Shown: positions 23,528 through 36,183 of the stretch, in pieces
Numbering within the stretch: position 1 is the first letter of the stretch
Layout of the letters: each line of letters opens with the position of its first letter
NCBI GenBank assembly: GCA_947683425.1
Contig: CANTUQ010000037.1
Coordinates: 6,712,501-6,776,500 of the forward strand
From: Excoecaria cochinchinensis
Taxonomy: Eukaryota > Streptophyta > Magnoliopsida > Malpighiales > Euphorbiaceae
DNA: 64,000 nucleotides
Direction: 5' to 3'
Program-made: the position numbers and the translations under genes
The notes under the pieces: model-generated
Databases searched by the model: none
Told to the model about the DNA's origin: nothing
Seen by the model: only the letters and a program-made list of their open reading frames with translations

Positions 23528-23951
23528 TGATAGAGTTGGGATACGCCCATGACTCTATAAAGGATTGAGTTCCTATCTAGATTAAATTAAGTTATTTAAT
23601 CTAAATTAAATTACCAAATATTATCTTAGAAAGAGTCTGAGTTAAACTAGAGTTAGGTCTTTAGCCATTAGGACCTCTATAAATAGAGGTGAGGTCCTCA
23701 TAATTTGGTAACGAGAAAACGTACATGCCGCAAGGCTGCTCGTTCCCACTCACAGTTTTCTGTCTTATTTTCAGGGACATTTAGATTGTGATCTAGCTGC
23801 TCTTACCCCGAGTGGGTAAAAGCCAGACCAGTGACAAAAAACAAACGAGATCTTGGTAGACGCTTCCGCAACTAGTTTCTGCGCTACAAGAGGTAGGTAC
23901 ATTTATTTAATGTTACCTCCGTTAAATTATATGTGTTATAATTTCCCGTCA
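23528..23951 (+). repeat. 3' LTR of Copia element
   Basis: 424 bp, the same length as the 5' LTR, with about seven substitutions and no indels. Followed by the target duplication CTAAT (23952-23956). Confidence 0.97.
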
Positions 23952-23956
23952 CTAAT

Positions 23957-25381
23957 CAAATTGTCATATTCATAACCATTTAAATTGCATGTATTGAAAA
24001 AATAGAAATCAGGTAAAGCATGGACTGGTTAATCAGTCCATTAGCAATTTTTTAACTAATTTATTAATATCGATTTTTTAAAATTATTAACCAGTACATT
24101 AAATTTGATTAACCAGTTTATCGATTTTAATTTTTGCGATTTGGATATTTTTCCATTAACAATTAAAAATTTTTGCATACAATTATATATATATGTATGT
24201 GTGTGTGAGTATATATATATATATATATATATAGACAAAATTCAATAACATTTGAAATGTTTAAAGAAATTTAAAATAAAAATTACAAAATAACATAATA
24301 CTAGCCAAAATTCATGTTGTACTTTCATCATTCTCCATGTATTATGGTTAATTATTTCAAAAAATTAATATATTATAAAGTGAATTCGATATTTGTTAGT
24401 AATTAGAATACTTCATTTTAAGTCAAAAAAAATCTTGAATAAAATTAAATATTAAAATATAGACTCTAAAATATAAGAAAATATAATTAAATATTATCAA
24501 GTAAGAAATAAAAATGCCAATACATATACTAAAAAACAGTATATATAAAGGTTAATAGGTTATCATATATTAGTATTACTTTATATGATTAAGGAGAATG
24601 ACATAATTTAATATACTAATTTAACATATTATATAAATTTTTAGTATATAAAAAATAAAAATATAATATAAATATTAACCGATTAATCGCGTTACTTAAA
24701 AATCAATTACCAAAAATATTAAAAATAAAAACATAAACTGAATCAATTGAACCGGTTTTACGGTTAATCTAATTTTCAATTTTTTTTCTCCCCCTATTTG
24801 TCCCACTGGCAAAAAAAAAAGTGTTATTACATGGAAATTTTTTAGTTTGCCCCATAATTAAATGCAATTTTTTTTTCCATACTTAACTCTTCAATAAATA
24901 ATAGGTTAAAATGCTTCCAATGCCTTGCCAAAAAATTCACAGTTATATGAAAATTGTTTTCATTGCCCCCATTGAAAATGCATTATTGGTTGAAATGCTC
25001 CCAATGCTTCACCAAAAATTTCACAATAACATTAATTTTTTTTTTTTTTACTTTACCAAAAATTTCACAATAACATTAAATTTCACAATATCTAAATTTA
25101 ATTTGATTTATCTTGAATCTTAATATTTACATATATAATTTGATTATAAATTTCGTTATTTCTATTTATCTGGGTTTTATATTTTTTGTTTATTTTTAGA
25201 AAAATATTGATAAATGTATACTTAAATGGATATCAATTAGTAAACGAGTAAATTGAATTTGTAATTATTTAATTTAAATATTTTAAAACAAACAAATTTG
25301 GAAATGGTTATGGTTATGAATTTTTTTTCAAAGTTACTTATTCAACCCGATGACAAACAATACCATATTGTTATGGTCAAT
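23957..25381. other. AT-rich region with a decayed hAT-like repeat
   Basis: About 24015-24800 contains GCATGGACTGGTTAATCAGT at the left, AACCGGTTTTACGGTTAATC near the right, and TTTTTCTCCCCCTA at its end. It resembles the element at 35231-36183, but I could not find a matching target duplication. Microsatellites occur near 24184-24233. No gene seen. Confidence 0.55.
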
Positions 25382-26066
25382 GTTATTAAAACCGGACCGG
25401 ATATAGAACCGGCAAGGCTGAGGGTTCGTGGTTCGACCGGGTTCGACCGGGTTTTTTTCTATTTTTTAAAATATTATTAATTAGTATAATGTTTATAAAT
25501 ACTACTACTCAAATAAAAAAAAATCAATCAAAATATTTAGTATATATCACAAATATACTAATAATAATATTTTTTTCATCTTTTATTTTTTTTTAAAAAA
25601 TTATTACTTGATTAATTTAAAAATTAAATAATTTAATAACTTTAGGTGAAATTAAAGAAAAGGGTAAACAATTATTTTTAAGTTAAACAAATTTAATAAT
25701 TTATTCAATTTTTATTCTATTATATTTTATTAAATTATTAAACCATTATATTATTTTTATTAAATCCAAAGGTAATTAAATAGTAAAAGAATCAATTATT
25801 TGCTAAATAAAACTTATTAGATTATTTATTTTTTATTTTTATGAAAATAGTACTAATTTTTATTAATTATTTTAAATTAAAAGCATTTTTTCAAAAAAAA
25901 AATAAAATAAAAACATATAATAAATTTTTGGCCGGTTTTTGCCCGGTTCTCCGGTTTTTCCCGGTTCTGGCCGGTTTTTTTCGGTTCAATCCGGTTTTCT
26001 AGTGTTGAACCGACCGGTTCGCGGTTGAACCGGTTGAACATGCCGGTCCGGTCCGGTTTCAATAAC
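25382..26066. mobile_element. Non-autonomous DNA element with CCGG-rich ends
   Basis: The ends are inverted repeats: GTTATTAAAACCGGACCGGA at the left, and GTTATTGAAACCGGACCGGA when the right end is read in reverse complement. Subterminal GAACCGG / CCGGTTC motifs are frequent on both sides of an AT-rich centre. No coding sequence and no clear target duplication were found, so the superfamily is uncertain. Confidence 0.7.
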
Positions 26067-27566
26067 TATGGTTATGGTAACAATTTAGGCTCCTAAGAAT
26101 AACAAATGCATGATTCTTTCGATGATGAAGTTTCCAAGAATCTTGTTGCCTCTTGAAACACACACACACATATAGCATACATACCACTAGTTTTTTCCAT
26201 CAATCACGCATAAGCTTAAGTAATGTTGTGTATTAATTTTACAGCCTGTAAATTGATTGAATGCAACTTTCCTATCACCTCTTTGCATAGATTCAAAAGG
26301 ATAACAAAGTCCACTTTCTTGTCCTTTTACTCTTCCTCTTTATGTATTATATATAAAAGGTGAAATTGAAGAAATGAGTATTGGTGAAGATTGTCTGCCT
26401 TTAGCTTGCCCTTATCATAGTAAAACAAAAATTGGGATTCTAAATTGGAAGCCAACTTCCTTTTATCATGCCACTAAAAATAAACTAAGGGTTTCTGCCT
26501 TTATTGCTCTTCCACCCATGGAACACAACCATCATATTCAATTACTAAATACTCATAATTGAATTCCCAATAATACACTCTCTTGTAGAAATACAGTATG
26601 TATACCATAATATACGACCTGTAACCTAATGCTTGACTTCCTCTTCAAAGGCTAAAATACAGAGAAAATGCCAAATGCATCTTTAGCTCCTTTAATTTTA
26701 AGGTCCTTTTCTGCTTAGTGCCTTGACTTTTATTGTGAAATATTCAAAGTATTTATTTAGTAAACATTGAATCCCTATCTTTTTTGAATGAAAGAGTTTT
26801 AAGAAACCTCTATTTTCCAATTCCAACACCATCCTCCAATTTGAAGTATCTGGTTAGCATATTTCAAAGGGAACTTGTGAAAATCTGATCAACTACTAGA
26901 AACAAAGAACAGTTACAAGTTACAAGAACAGCTTAGGCCTGTACTGATTCAGTACAGTGATTAAAATGTAGGACAAAAATTCAATAAAATGAAGTGTTCC
27001 TGTTTCAGCTGTTGCATAAAATATTTCCAAAGGAAAAGAATAAGAGTATGTGGTAACTTATTTAAGGAGACCCTAGATGGGTATCCCTTAAAATGTTTCA
27101 CACTAGTAAAATCAACAAGAACCTCAGGTACAATCTTATGAAAAAACAAACCCAAACAATGGGAAGAAGGAAAAACAAAGCATACCTGGCAAGAATCCGC
27201 AAAGTTCGCCAGATATTACAGGACATCAAAACCTAAACAGAAAAAAAAAAAATGGTCTATAACTTTCTGTATCGCCGCCTCACCAGAGATGCGTGATACA
27301 TTTCTGACTATATCCCGCAAGCTGATTTTACATCTCACTCAAATACTGAAAACCCTAAAATCGTAACTCAAAACCCAAATCTTAACATCAAATTCCTTAT
27401 AAATTCTATCCCTAAACTTAATTGTTCAAAATAGGCAATCCAGTTAGTTCCAGATAACCGAGTTTTCTTTAACTGAAATATATTGTGGGGATGTGCGAAA
27501 TTCACAGATCACCTGCTTCACCAAATTATCTTCACCTAAAAAATTATCGTAACCAAAATGATCCTC
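26067..27566. other. Intergenic region and hnRNP gene 3' region
   Basis: No recognisable protein gene. The part next to 27567 (about 27200-27566) should be the 3' untranslated region of the minus-strand hnRNP gene. A short ORF at 26374-26562 has no features I recognise. Confidence 0.45.
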
Positions 27567-30500
27567 CTATGCAGCAATCCCTGCAGCAAATTAAAAGCAT
27601 GAGGATGAATTAGAACCAAGGATGATTAAAAACAATACATGCACAATTTAGTCATTTTGTCCAAATGATTTGATACAAAAATGAGGAAATAATTTTCATG
27701 AAATTCAGTTGTCAATAGACTAATGATAGAATTGTGCATGCCAATAGTACAAGCACAAAGCCCACTGCCACCTCAGTTAAGGCATGAACATCTTATAACA
27801 GCTCGCACACAATGTTCATCTCCGAATAGGATGCAACAAAAATGTTTTAACAATGTCCTGCTACGAAATCTGTAAGCCTACGCTGAAGAAGCAAAAATTG
27901 CCCTTTCAGAATAACAAATATATGAAAAGCCAAATGTGATAATTGACGACAAAATGTTGATAGGCTTTACTTACAATTGCAGGAAGTTTTCAATCAACAA
28001 TTAAAACTGACTAGAGTAAATTACAGAAATTAAAGATCTAGATTTCATATAGAAATTCCAAGTGACTGTATATATATGTGTGTGCATAAATAAAATAAAA
28101 TAACAAAAAAGTCCACATCAGTCTTATTCAGACCTACTAGTAGATTAAAGATCTAGATCACCTCCAGCTGCATTACAACCTAAATTCTGAAATCGGTTAC
28201 ATCAGCTCATGAATAACAAAACCTGATCAATCATTAGATCTCACTGCACTCTGTACTGATAGTTTATGTCCACAGCATAAGTATCTGTCACCTATTTTCC
28301 TATTCCTAAGTTCACTAAGAAGCATAGTGATGAAAAAGCCTCCAGAAGCAAATACGAATGGCTTTAACAAAATATTCCGTGTATAATGTGGCCCATCAAT
28401 CTTTTTCTAGTGATCACACACAAGCATCCTTCAGGCTTTAAGTAAAAATTACATAAGAAACTAAGTCAGTATTAGAGATGAACTAGCAACTACACCATCG
28501 CAAGCATCCAAGTGATACATGAGAAACCTAGTGCACCTGCAAGCACTTACGATGTTACTATCACTTAAGTGACGACTAGCTGAGCACTTCAATGCCTTCA
28601 TAATGTAATTGAGATCCTATTTCTTGAACAAAGTAAGCTGATATTTTGTTTACAGCAAAGCTATACCAAAATAAGCAAATCTATATCAAAATAAACATTT
28701 AATCAGGAATGGATACAAAAACAGAGCGTTGAAAAATAAAGTTTGGTTCATGGACCAGTCAAGAAAACATCCAACAACCAAATTCAAGTTCAAATTCCCA
28801 CAGTCAATATTATCCCGAGTGCCCTACACGGCATGACATATTAAACCAAATTCATTTATTAACTTGGCAGATAGAAGGTCCAAATAGAACAAGAACTGTC
28901 TTTTCATTAAGCTTGTCAACCTAAGAAAGTGTGATAAGATTCAAGGGAAAGAGAATGCTGTGTGATAAGGGAAGTCAACTAAAGGAATAATAAAGTACAT
29001 GCATTACAACATACCAAAATACAAAGTTATCAGAACTTCCTACTATGAAATTGATACCGCAAAACGCAAGGGGTGACCAATAATAGGAATTGAGGTAACA
29101 GGTAAATAACTCTCCTTCCCTAATAATCTATGTAGACAAAGTTGAATATTTTAGTTAGCATGTAATTGACACAATGAAAGATGATATTATACCATTCGAC
29201 TTTTATTTGATGACGAAACTAACTGACTCATGAAAAAGAAAAATGATCTTTTATAAAAGTTATGATGAAAACCAAACATGTATGGAATGAAACCTGAGTG
29301 ACACAATACATGGAAAGAAAGTTAGTTCACAAACAAAAGACCCAAAGTTAGTTTCAAATTCAGTTGTGCTGAAATTTTCTTTTTTTTATATCAAATTCAG
29401 AAATGCTTCAACAGTCAAATGCATAGATAAGCATTAACACTAGCATAAATTGAGTCCCAAGTCATGCTAATACTCCCAAATAACATGGAAAAGATTTTGA
29501 TTAAAAAAAAAGCAAGGACTACTCAAATGGAATTTTAAAGAACCAATAATGCCATTTTAGCCGATATACTTCATTTTCAAAACTAAAAGATCAGGCACCT
29601 GCTGATGTGGATCATGGAGTCAGATAAATGGTTTTAAAGATATGTTTCAAGCATTGAAATTTCTCAACGGACACCCTAATTTGCTAATAACTATTACCAT
29701 TGGTTGATAGGAGCAGCTCGCATGTAGCAGTGGGAAGAACAAAGCGAAAATAATGTTTATATAAATTCGACTATTAACACATGCCCTCCCTATGCCATTC
29801 TAGACCCAAAAAAAACTAATCTGAAAGTAACACATAACTTTTTTGAAAAAAAAAAAGAAGAAGAAGAGCATTCATTGTGATTGCAATTGGACTCCATGTT
29901 TATTTTTATGATTATCAGCGTGTTCTAAATTCATACATTGATCAACCTCAGGGATAAAAGAATAGAAGAGGGCATGAATATCATAAGAATAAGCTAAAAA
30001 AAAGGAAAGAAAATGCATTAGCAAAACCAAGATGCTCCTACATTCTAAGGTATTCAACTTCCAGTCAGTTTTTCTACCAAAGCTCAAAACTATCTTTTTT
30101 TTTTTTCTTCTTCAGTTGATAATGTGGTCAAGAAGGCTACGTAACCTTAAAATGAAAAGAAAATGTAATTGTTTATATGAAAGGAAGATGAAAAATCCCT
30201 AGCAAGCACTACATCCTAAAAATAAGCCCCCCTAGCACTTGAAGTACACGTATAGGGATGGCATTAGTAGGATACTTTATGGTATCCAATCTGATATATT
30301 CTAGGGTACCCTATCCAAACCCCAATTTATATAGGATTTGGGCAGTTCTAAATGAGTTTGGGATGGATAAGGATAGAAATTTTACTACCCATGACAGGTT
30401 CAGGTAGGGCATGGGCTTAACTAGATACCCACTATCTGAATCCGCTTATATAATTTTATATATGTATATATTAAACTAGAGTATTATATCATATTTTAAT

Positions 30501-33213
30501 TATGTAATATTTAAATTTAATTCATGTTTGTTCAATTTAAATTTCAATTGCATAGTTTTATATGTATATTTAGTTGATATGAAGACTTAAAAGATTATGA
30601 TTTTGTATATTGTATTATAGTGAAATTAATGTTTAGATTCTAAAATAGATCAATGATTATGGGTAATGAAAGGATATTGTTAATTAGATTTGGTACGGGC
30701 ATGGGTAACTCAATATTAATATGATTTGAATGTAGAGAGATTATCACGGGGTATCCTACCCGTTGCCATCCCTACATATAAGGGAAGCTCATATTGTCCT
30801 TAATTTAAATAAGTGTAACAATGGCAATTGAAATATGCAATCCCTACATATATACTGACTCTTTTGCCCCCAGTTAACTATTTCTTTGAGCCCATTTAGC
30901 TATTTATTAAAAGTTTTTCACCTCAACCATGAAGTTATCATTAGTTTGTGAAAATGCTCCATCACAACTTAATTTATGAATCATGGATGTCACATGATAG
31001 AACTTAGAGATGATTCCCTTTTTTGCATTTTTAAACTTCACAAAAATCAAGATTCTTTAACTGCAGAAATCCATTACATAACCTGTGCAACAAAGAATTA
31101 AGAAATTCAATCACATAACCAGATCAAATGTTGCCTTAGAAGAAGCGTAAACAAAATCAGGCATGCTAAAACAGTTTTCCAATTTCAAAATGATCAGATC
31201 ATCAACCAAAACATAAAGGTCTTCTGCAAACATTTGAACTTCTTTACATCTAACATGCTTAATTATAGACTAAGAAATCACATTAATGACAGTAGAATGC
31301 AACTACAACTCCTAGCCTTAGTAGCATTCATGAAGATTCAGACAACCTATTCTTGCAAAATAATGAAAAACATTTATAATGATTAAGTCAATTCCACTGA
31401 GATATTTCAAATAATATAGAAAATAGTTAAGGAAAGATGATAGATAAGAACATCGTACCTCTATTTGTCTGTCTCTTATTAACACTATAACCACCAACAT
31501 AACCGGGGGAATTTTTAAGTGAAACATCATTAGTGGTGCCAAGGGTGTAACCAAAGGTGCCAGATCCATCTCGATCAGAATTTGATGATCTCCAGGTGGG
31601 ATCCCCATAATCTGAACCTCCACCATAAATGTCCCCAAAGGTTCCATCAAAGCTACCATTTGATGCAGCATATGATGATGTTGTGGCCAAATTGTTCCCA
31701 CTGTTTCTACTATATCCACCTGTGCCTAAATTAAAATTGTTTTCACCACCTCCATACCCAAAAGTCAGGCTGTTGTTAGGAACATTATTTCCTCCACCTT
31801 GTGCTGAAAGTGATGAAGAACCCCAATTAACTCCACTGTTGCCAAGATTGCTCCCTTCAATGCTTCCACCTCCAGATCCCATGTATGCATTGGAACTTGC
31901 AGAGTTAGAATTATAATTGAGCCCACCATTCCCCCACAAGTTCCTAGTGACTGAGCTGAAGAAAGAACTGTTTCCTCCATTACCTCCATCATATCCTATA
32001 GGACTAGCAAACCTATTTGTATTACCAATATAGTAAGGGCTCATTCCCCGTCCATAACTGAGGTTGCTACTAAAATTTGCATTGCCTCCATAACTAGGGC
32101 TCAATGCTGGCTCAAAATTCATCCCCATTCCATAACCAGAACCAAATGGAGGAAATCCATTTCGGCCACCACCAACTGGACTAAATCTACCATCCATCCT
32201 AAGTCCATAGCCTCCAACTGTACTTGGAGAATACCCTTGAGTGTAGCCATTTAGAAAACTATTAGCCCTACTCAAACCATAGTTGTATCCACCAAGTGGA
32301 CTGCGGCTTGGACCAGGAGATAACTCTTTGGGAACTGCTCGCTTAACTTCAACCATTTTGCCATTCAATTCATGAAAAGTCTTCATCAAAACTTTGTCGA
32401 CTGCCTCTTCAGAATCATACGTAATGAATCCAAATCCCCTTGGCCTTTGGGTGTTGTGATCATACATTACAACCACATCTGTGATTGTCCCATACTGCTC
32501 AAAATACTTCCTAAAATCAGTCTCAGTAACAGTGGATGCTAAACCTCCGACGAAAATCTTCCTTGTGCGGCCTGGGCCAGGAGAACCATGCATGCTACTA
32601 CCACTGTTTCTGTTCAGAATGTTCTGGTCATCCCTCGGAACAGCCTTCTTAGCCTCAACCTAAGCATAGACAACTTAAAAATTGAAAAAAAAAAAAAACT
32701 GAAGCTCAAATAGCAAGAGATTTTCCAACTATCAAACTCAACTGAAGGGCATCCAAGTCAAAAGTGTTTATGAGCCACTAACAGGACAAACACAAAAGAG
32801 AAACAAACAGGTGACCTGTATGATTTTCTTTTGGATCAATTTCAAATCTTGTTGAACAAAAATCCAGATATATGAGTTCCTAAAATCAGAACATGGGAAA
32901 TGATTCTCCCAATTTGACTCATTGCATTACTCTTTCATTGTACTTCATTATAGTTAATGAAGCAGTTGCTTCCACATTAACAAAAACTTACCATCCTTCC
33001 GTCAATACTGTGCTTTTCTTTAATGACTCTTTCTGCAACAGATGGATCAGTAAAAACTACAAAACCAAATCCACGGGCACGCCCTGTAGTCCGATCCTTC
33101 ATTATAACTGCCTCCACCACCTCACCAAATGCCCCAAAATAGTCCTTGAGTCGCTCTTCATTGGTGTCCCATGAAATGCCACCAATAAACAGCTTGCCAT
33201 TATCTGATTGCAT
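27567..33213 (-). CDS. Two-RRM heterogeneous nuclear ribonucleoprotein (hnRNP A/B, Musashi-like)
   Basis: The coding sequence is complement(join(27567..27580, 31459..32659, 32992..33213)), giving 478 aa. All junctions are GT-AG and in phase. RRM1 (about residues 6-80) has RNP2 LFIGGI (8-13) and RNP1 RGFGFVVF (47-54). RRM2 (about 107-184) has RNP2 IFVGGL (109-114) and RNP1 RGFGFITY (148-155). The C-terminal 290 residues are a low-complexity Gly/Asn/Ser/Tyr-rich tail typical of plant hnRNP1-type proteins. The last exon encodes only the end of the GIAA terminus and the stop, after an intron of about 3.9 kb. Family members bind RNA in nucleus and cytoplasm and act in mRNA processing and stability; the target RNAs cannot be inferred. 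The start at 33213 places RRM1 right at the N-terminus, as in the family. Confidence 0.93.
30253..30774. mobile_element. MITE in the long hnRNP intron
   Basis: The 522-bp unit starts TAGGGATGGCATTAGTAGGA and ends CCTACCCGTTGCCATCCCTA, so the outer 11 bp are perfect inverted repeats and the similarity extends further. The interior is AT-rich, with GGGTA/TACCC motifs. The termini look hAT-like, but the flanks (CACGTATA and TACATATA) match only imperfectly. Confidence 0.7.
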
Positions 33214-35222
33214 TTTTTTTATTAAATCTACTCAAGAAATGAAGCATCACATCAATTTGAGGGCCTAAAATATAAGCAAAAATGAATCAAACTAATCCAA
33301 TTTAAAGGAGGCGCACCTTTTGCTTTGCTTTTAAAAGCCGTACAATTTCAACCTTGTCAAATGTAGATGTGTTTGATCACTATAGATCCAAATAAAAAAA
33401 AAAATATGATCAATTATCTAATATAATAGTTTATAACAACAATTCAAATTTATGTAATCCATACTAGCATAAAACAGTGAATCTAAGTCATGGTTCTTAT
33501 AATAGAAAATGACTATAGATAATCAATGGAACAATAAAAACCATACCTTATTTGAACAATTATAAGAAAAACATAACTCTTATGTATTGTTTGATGAAAA
33601 AACAAAAACTAATAGATCCTCCAACGATCAATCAACCAACGAAGTCGTAGTGAAACAAACCTGAAACCAAAAGAATGAACCAAAAAAAGACCCAGAAATA
33701 CAATTCAATCACGGATTCAATAAAGGTTCAAAATTGATCAAATTTACAAAGATCCAAATCCAAATCCAAAATCCAATGAAACGCACAGATTAGAGAAAAC
33801 CCAGATGCCAAATCTCGTCAGAAAAACAAAGAATTACGATCTGAGAGGAGGCACAATAAGAATTAAAATAGAGGGCATGCTCATCCTCCTCTACAATATG
33901 CCCTCTTTTTTCAATTTGTGTTATAATTTTTTTTTTATCAGGTAATGCAAATTCAATTACCAAATCAATTGCAATTTACACATGTATTCTAGTGAGAGAA
34001 AGGTGTCTTTTATATGGTTTTAGAGAGATAAAAGAGAAAAAGAGAGAAGGTCTTGTTGAGTCTGGTGTGAGGAATATATAGGCAGACACTGAAAATGGAA
34101 AGAGCAGATTTTGAAAAATAAAAATAATTATAAAATTTAAAAAAAAAATGAATTTTTATGAATATGAATTTGGATTTTATGATTTAGTAGTGAAGGTGAA
34201 AATGGAAACCATGAGAAGTGTGTTTGATAACAAAGAGTCACTCGTCTTCTTCCCCTTCATTGCTTATATGCAATTATACCATATAAGCATATTCAAATTT
34301 TCATAAAATTTGCATTAATTTTCTAGCTTACAAATATACTACAAGCATTAGCCATTGATTTCTTTTAGTTTCATATATTCATAATAAACTTAGGGATTTT
34401 GATTGACGGCTGAGATCTTCTCCTTGATTTACCATTCTTGTAATTCTTTGATGTGAAATATTTCTTTTGGTACTAAAATGGGTTGAGTGAGAATATGGCA
34501 TAGCTTTGCATGTGTGGTTGATTACAATAAATTTGAGTGTTTTTAAAATTTTATTTTGCATAAGGTTACCTTTATCTACTATGCTATTTCTAAATTTACA
34601 AATCACAAAATCATAATATTCCAACAATTCAGTATGCGTATCCACCGCGTGATATATACGATCCGATTAAATGACCAATATATATTGACTGTTTTGATTA
34701 TCCAATTAAACGGTAAATTAGCACTCTAATCTTCAATATATTAAAAAATTTTTTAAAAACAATAAATTTTAAATTAGTGATTACTTGTGTTTCAATTAAA
34801 CTTTTCATAATAAAAAAATACAAAAAATATTATTCTTAAAAGATTTATTTATATTTTATCTTTAAAAGGAAAGAATTGAGAATTCATTCAATTATTGGTT
34901 TGTTAGAAGATATTGACTTGGATTCACACATATGCAATTAATTTTATTATGTGATTTTTATGGATTAAGCAATTGCCTACCAAATTTGGTTTCTATGAGC
35001 TCAAGGCTTTGACAAATGTGCAAAAGTGTTGTTAATTTTGCGGTGGATTTCTTGCCCTTCATGTATATCATGTTTACGAGAATTTGAGTTCATACCTTAC
35101 CATGTTTTAGGTCAATTGGACTCCCAAGATTTAATAAACAATACCCCACTCTAAATTAATTAATTCTATAAGTTTAAGAAATTGAGCGTGACACTACAAA
35201 ATCATAGGCAAAAAAAATTAAA
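33214..35222. other. 5' leader and promoter side of hnRNP gene, then intergenic DNA
   Basis: 33214 to about 33880 most likely holds the untranslated leader of the minus-strand hnRNP gene, perhaps with a leader intron; I could not fix the splice sites. GA/CT-rich text at about 33990-34060 may be promoter sequence. The rest is AT-rich with no gene visible. Confidence 0.4.
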
Positions 35223-35230
35223 TGTATATT

Positions 35231-36183
35231 TAGCGGTAATCATGGACTGGTTAATGAGACCCAAAAAAAACCAATCCATTAACTATCGGTTTTTGAAAAT
35301 CACTAACTATTAACCAGTCCGTTACTATCGGTTAATTAGTCCATCAGTTTCGGATTTTCGGATCGGTTAACCAATATTATTTCGGTTAACCACTATAATT
35401 ACAAAATATATTCATAAAAAAATTAAAATATTAATGTTACTTAAAAATAAAAATTAGAAATCAAACATAATTTAATATAATATTCAAATTATAAATACAA
35501 ACTAAAAATATTGTATCAATATGCATGCATAGGATAGAAAAATGTAATAAATTGTAAAATTGTAATTTATTAATTTTATTAAATATTAATTATTACTTGC
35601 AACGAAATTTTTTATTTTTAAAACGAAATATATTTAATTAGAATTACAAGTGTTAAATACTACCTATAAGAATATTAAAACTAACATTCTACATTTTAAT
35701 TGAATATTATTTATCATATTAAATTTTAATAATTTAAATATAAAATATTTTTAAAAAGATTTAAAATTATTAAATTAATTATAATTAGGAATTAATTATA
35801 TATATTAAAATGTTTGAAAAGTAAAAATTTTATGTGTGTGGAAATAAAATTCCATTACAGATGTAATTTTTCGTTAATATATTAATGTTATATAACTTTT
35901 AGAATATATTGTGATTTTCATTATTGAAAAATTGATAAATTAAAAAACAATAATAAATACTAAATATGTACATATTGAATAATTAATAAATTAACTAAAA
36001 ATTCTGTTATCGGTTCGGTTAACCAGTTATATGAGCCAAAACTATTAACCAGTCCATTAATATCGATTTTTTCAAAACACTAACCATTAACCAGTTCATT
36101 ACAATCGGTTAACCAGTCTATTGGTTCGGTTTCAGACCGATTTACCAGTTAACCGTATTAACCGATTTTTTTTCTCACCCCTA
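35231..36183. mobile_element. Non-autonomous hAT element with 8-bp target duplication
   Basis: Direct repeats TGTATATT at 35223-35230 and 36184-36191 flank a 953-bp unit starting TAGCGGTAATCATGGACTGG and ending TTTTTTTTCTCACCCCTA. Many GGTTAACC-type motifs (ATCGGTTAACC, ACCAGTCC) lie near both ends. It has no coding capacity. Related relics occur at about 24015-24800, 36300-36480, 40370-40570 and 40615-41275. Confidence 0.82.

Larger units (their letters stand above)
16090..23951 (+). mobile_element. Full-length Ty1/Copia LTR retrotransposon, coding region degenerate
   Basis: A 7862-bp element with two 424-bp LTRs (TGATAGAGTT...CCCGTCA), a 5-bp target duplication CTAAT, a tRNA-iMet primer site, and a polypurine tract GAGTGGGAGA directly before the 3' LTR. 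I count seven LTR differences (six transitions, one transversion), about 98.3% identity, so the insertion is fairly recent. The order integrase, reverse transcriptase, RNase H identifies Copia. All coding parts are broken by many stops and frameshifts, far more than the LTR divergence would predict. Confidence 0.97.

Noticed and set aside
26374..26562. 62-codon ORF near 26.4 kb
   Set aside because: Short, with no recognised motif, splice context or homology I can name.
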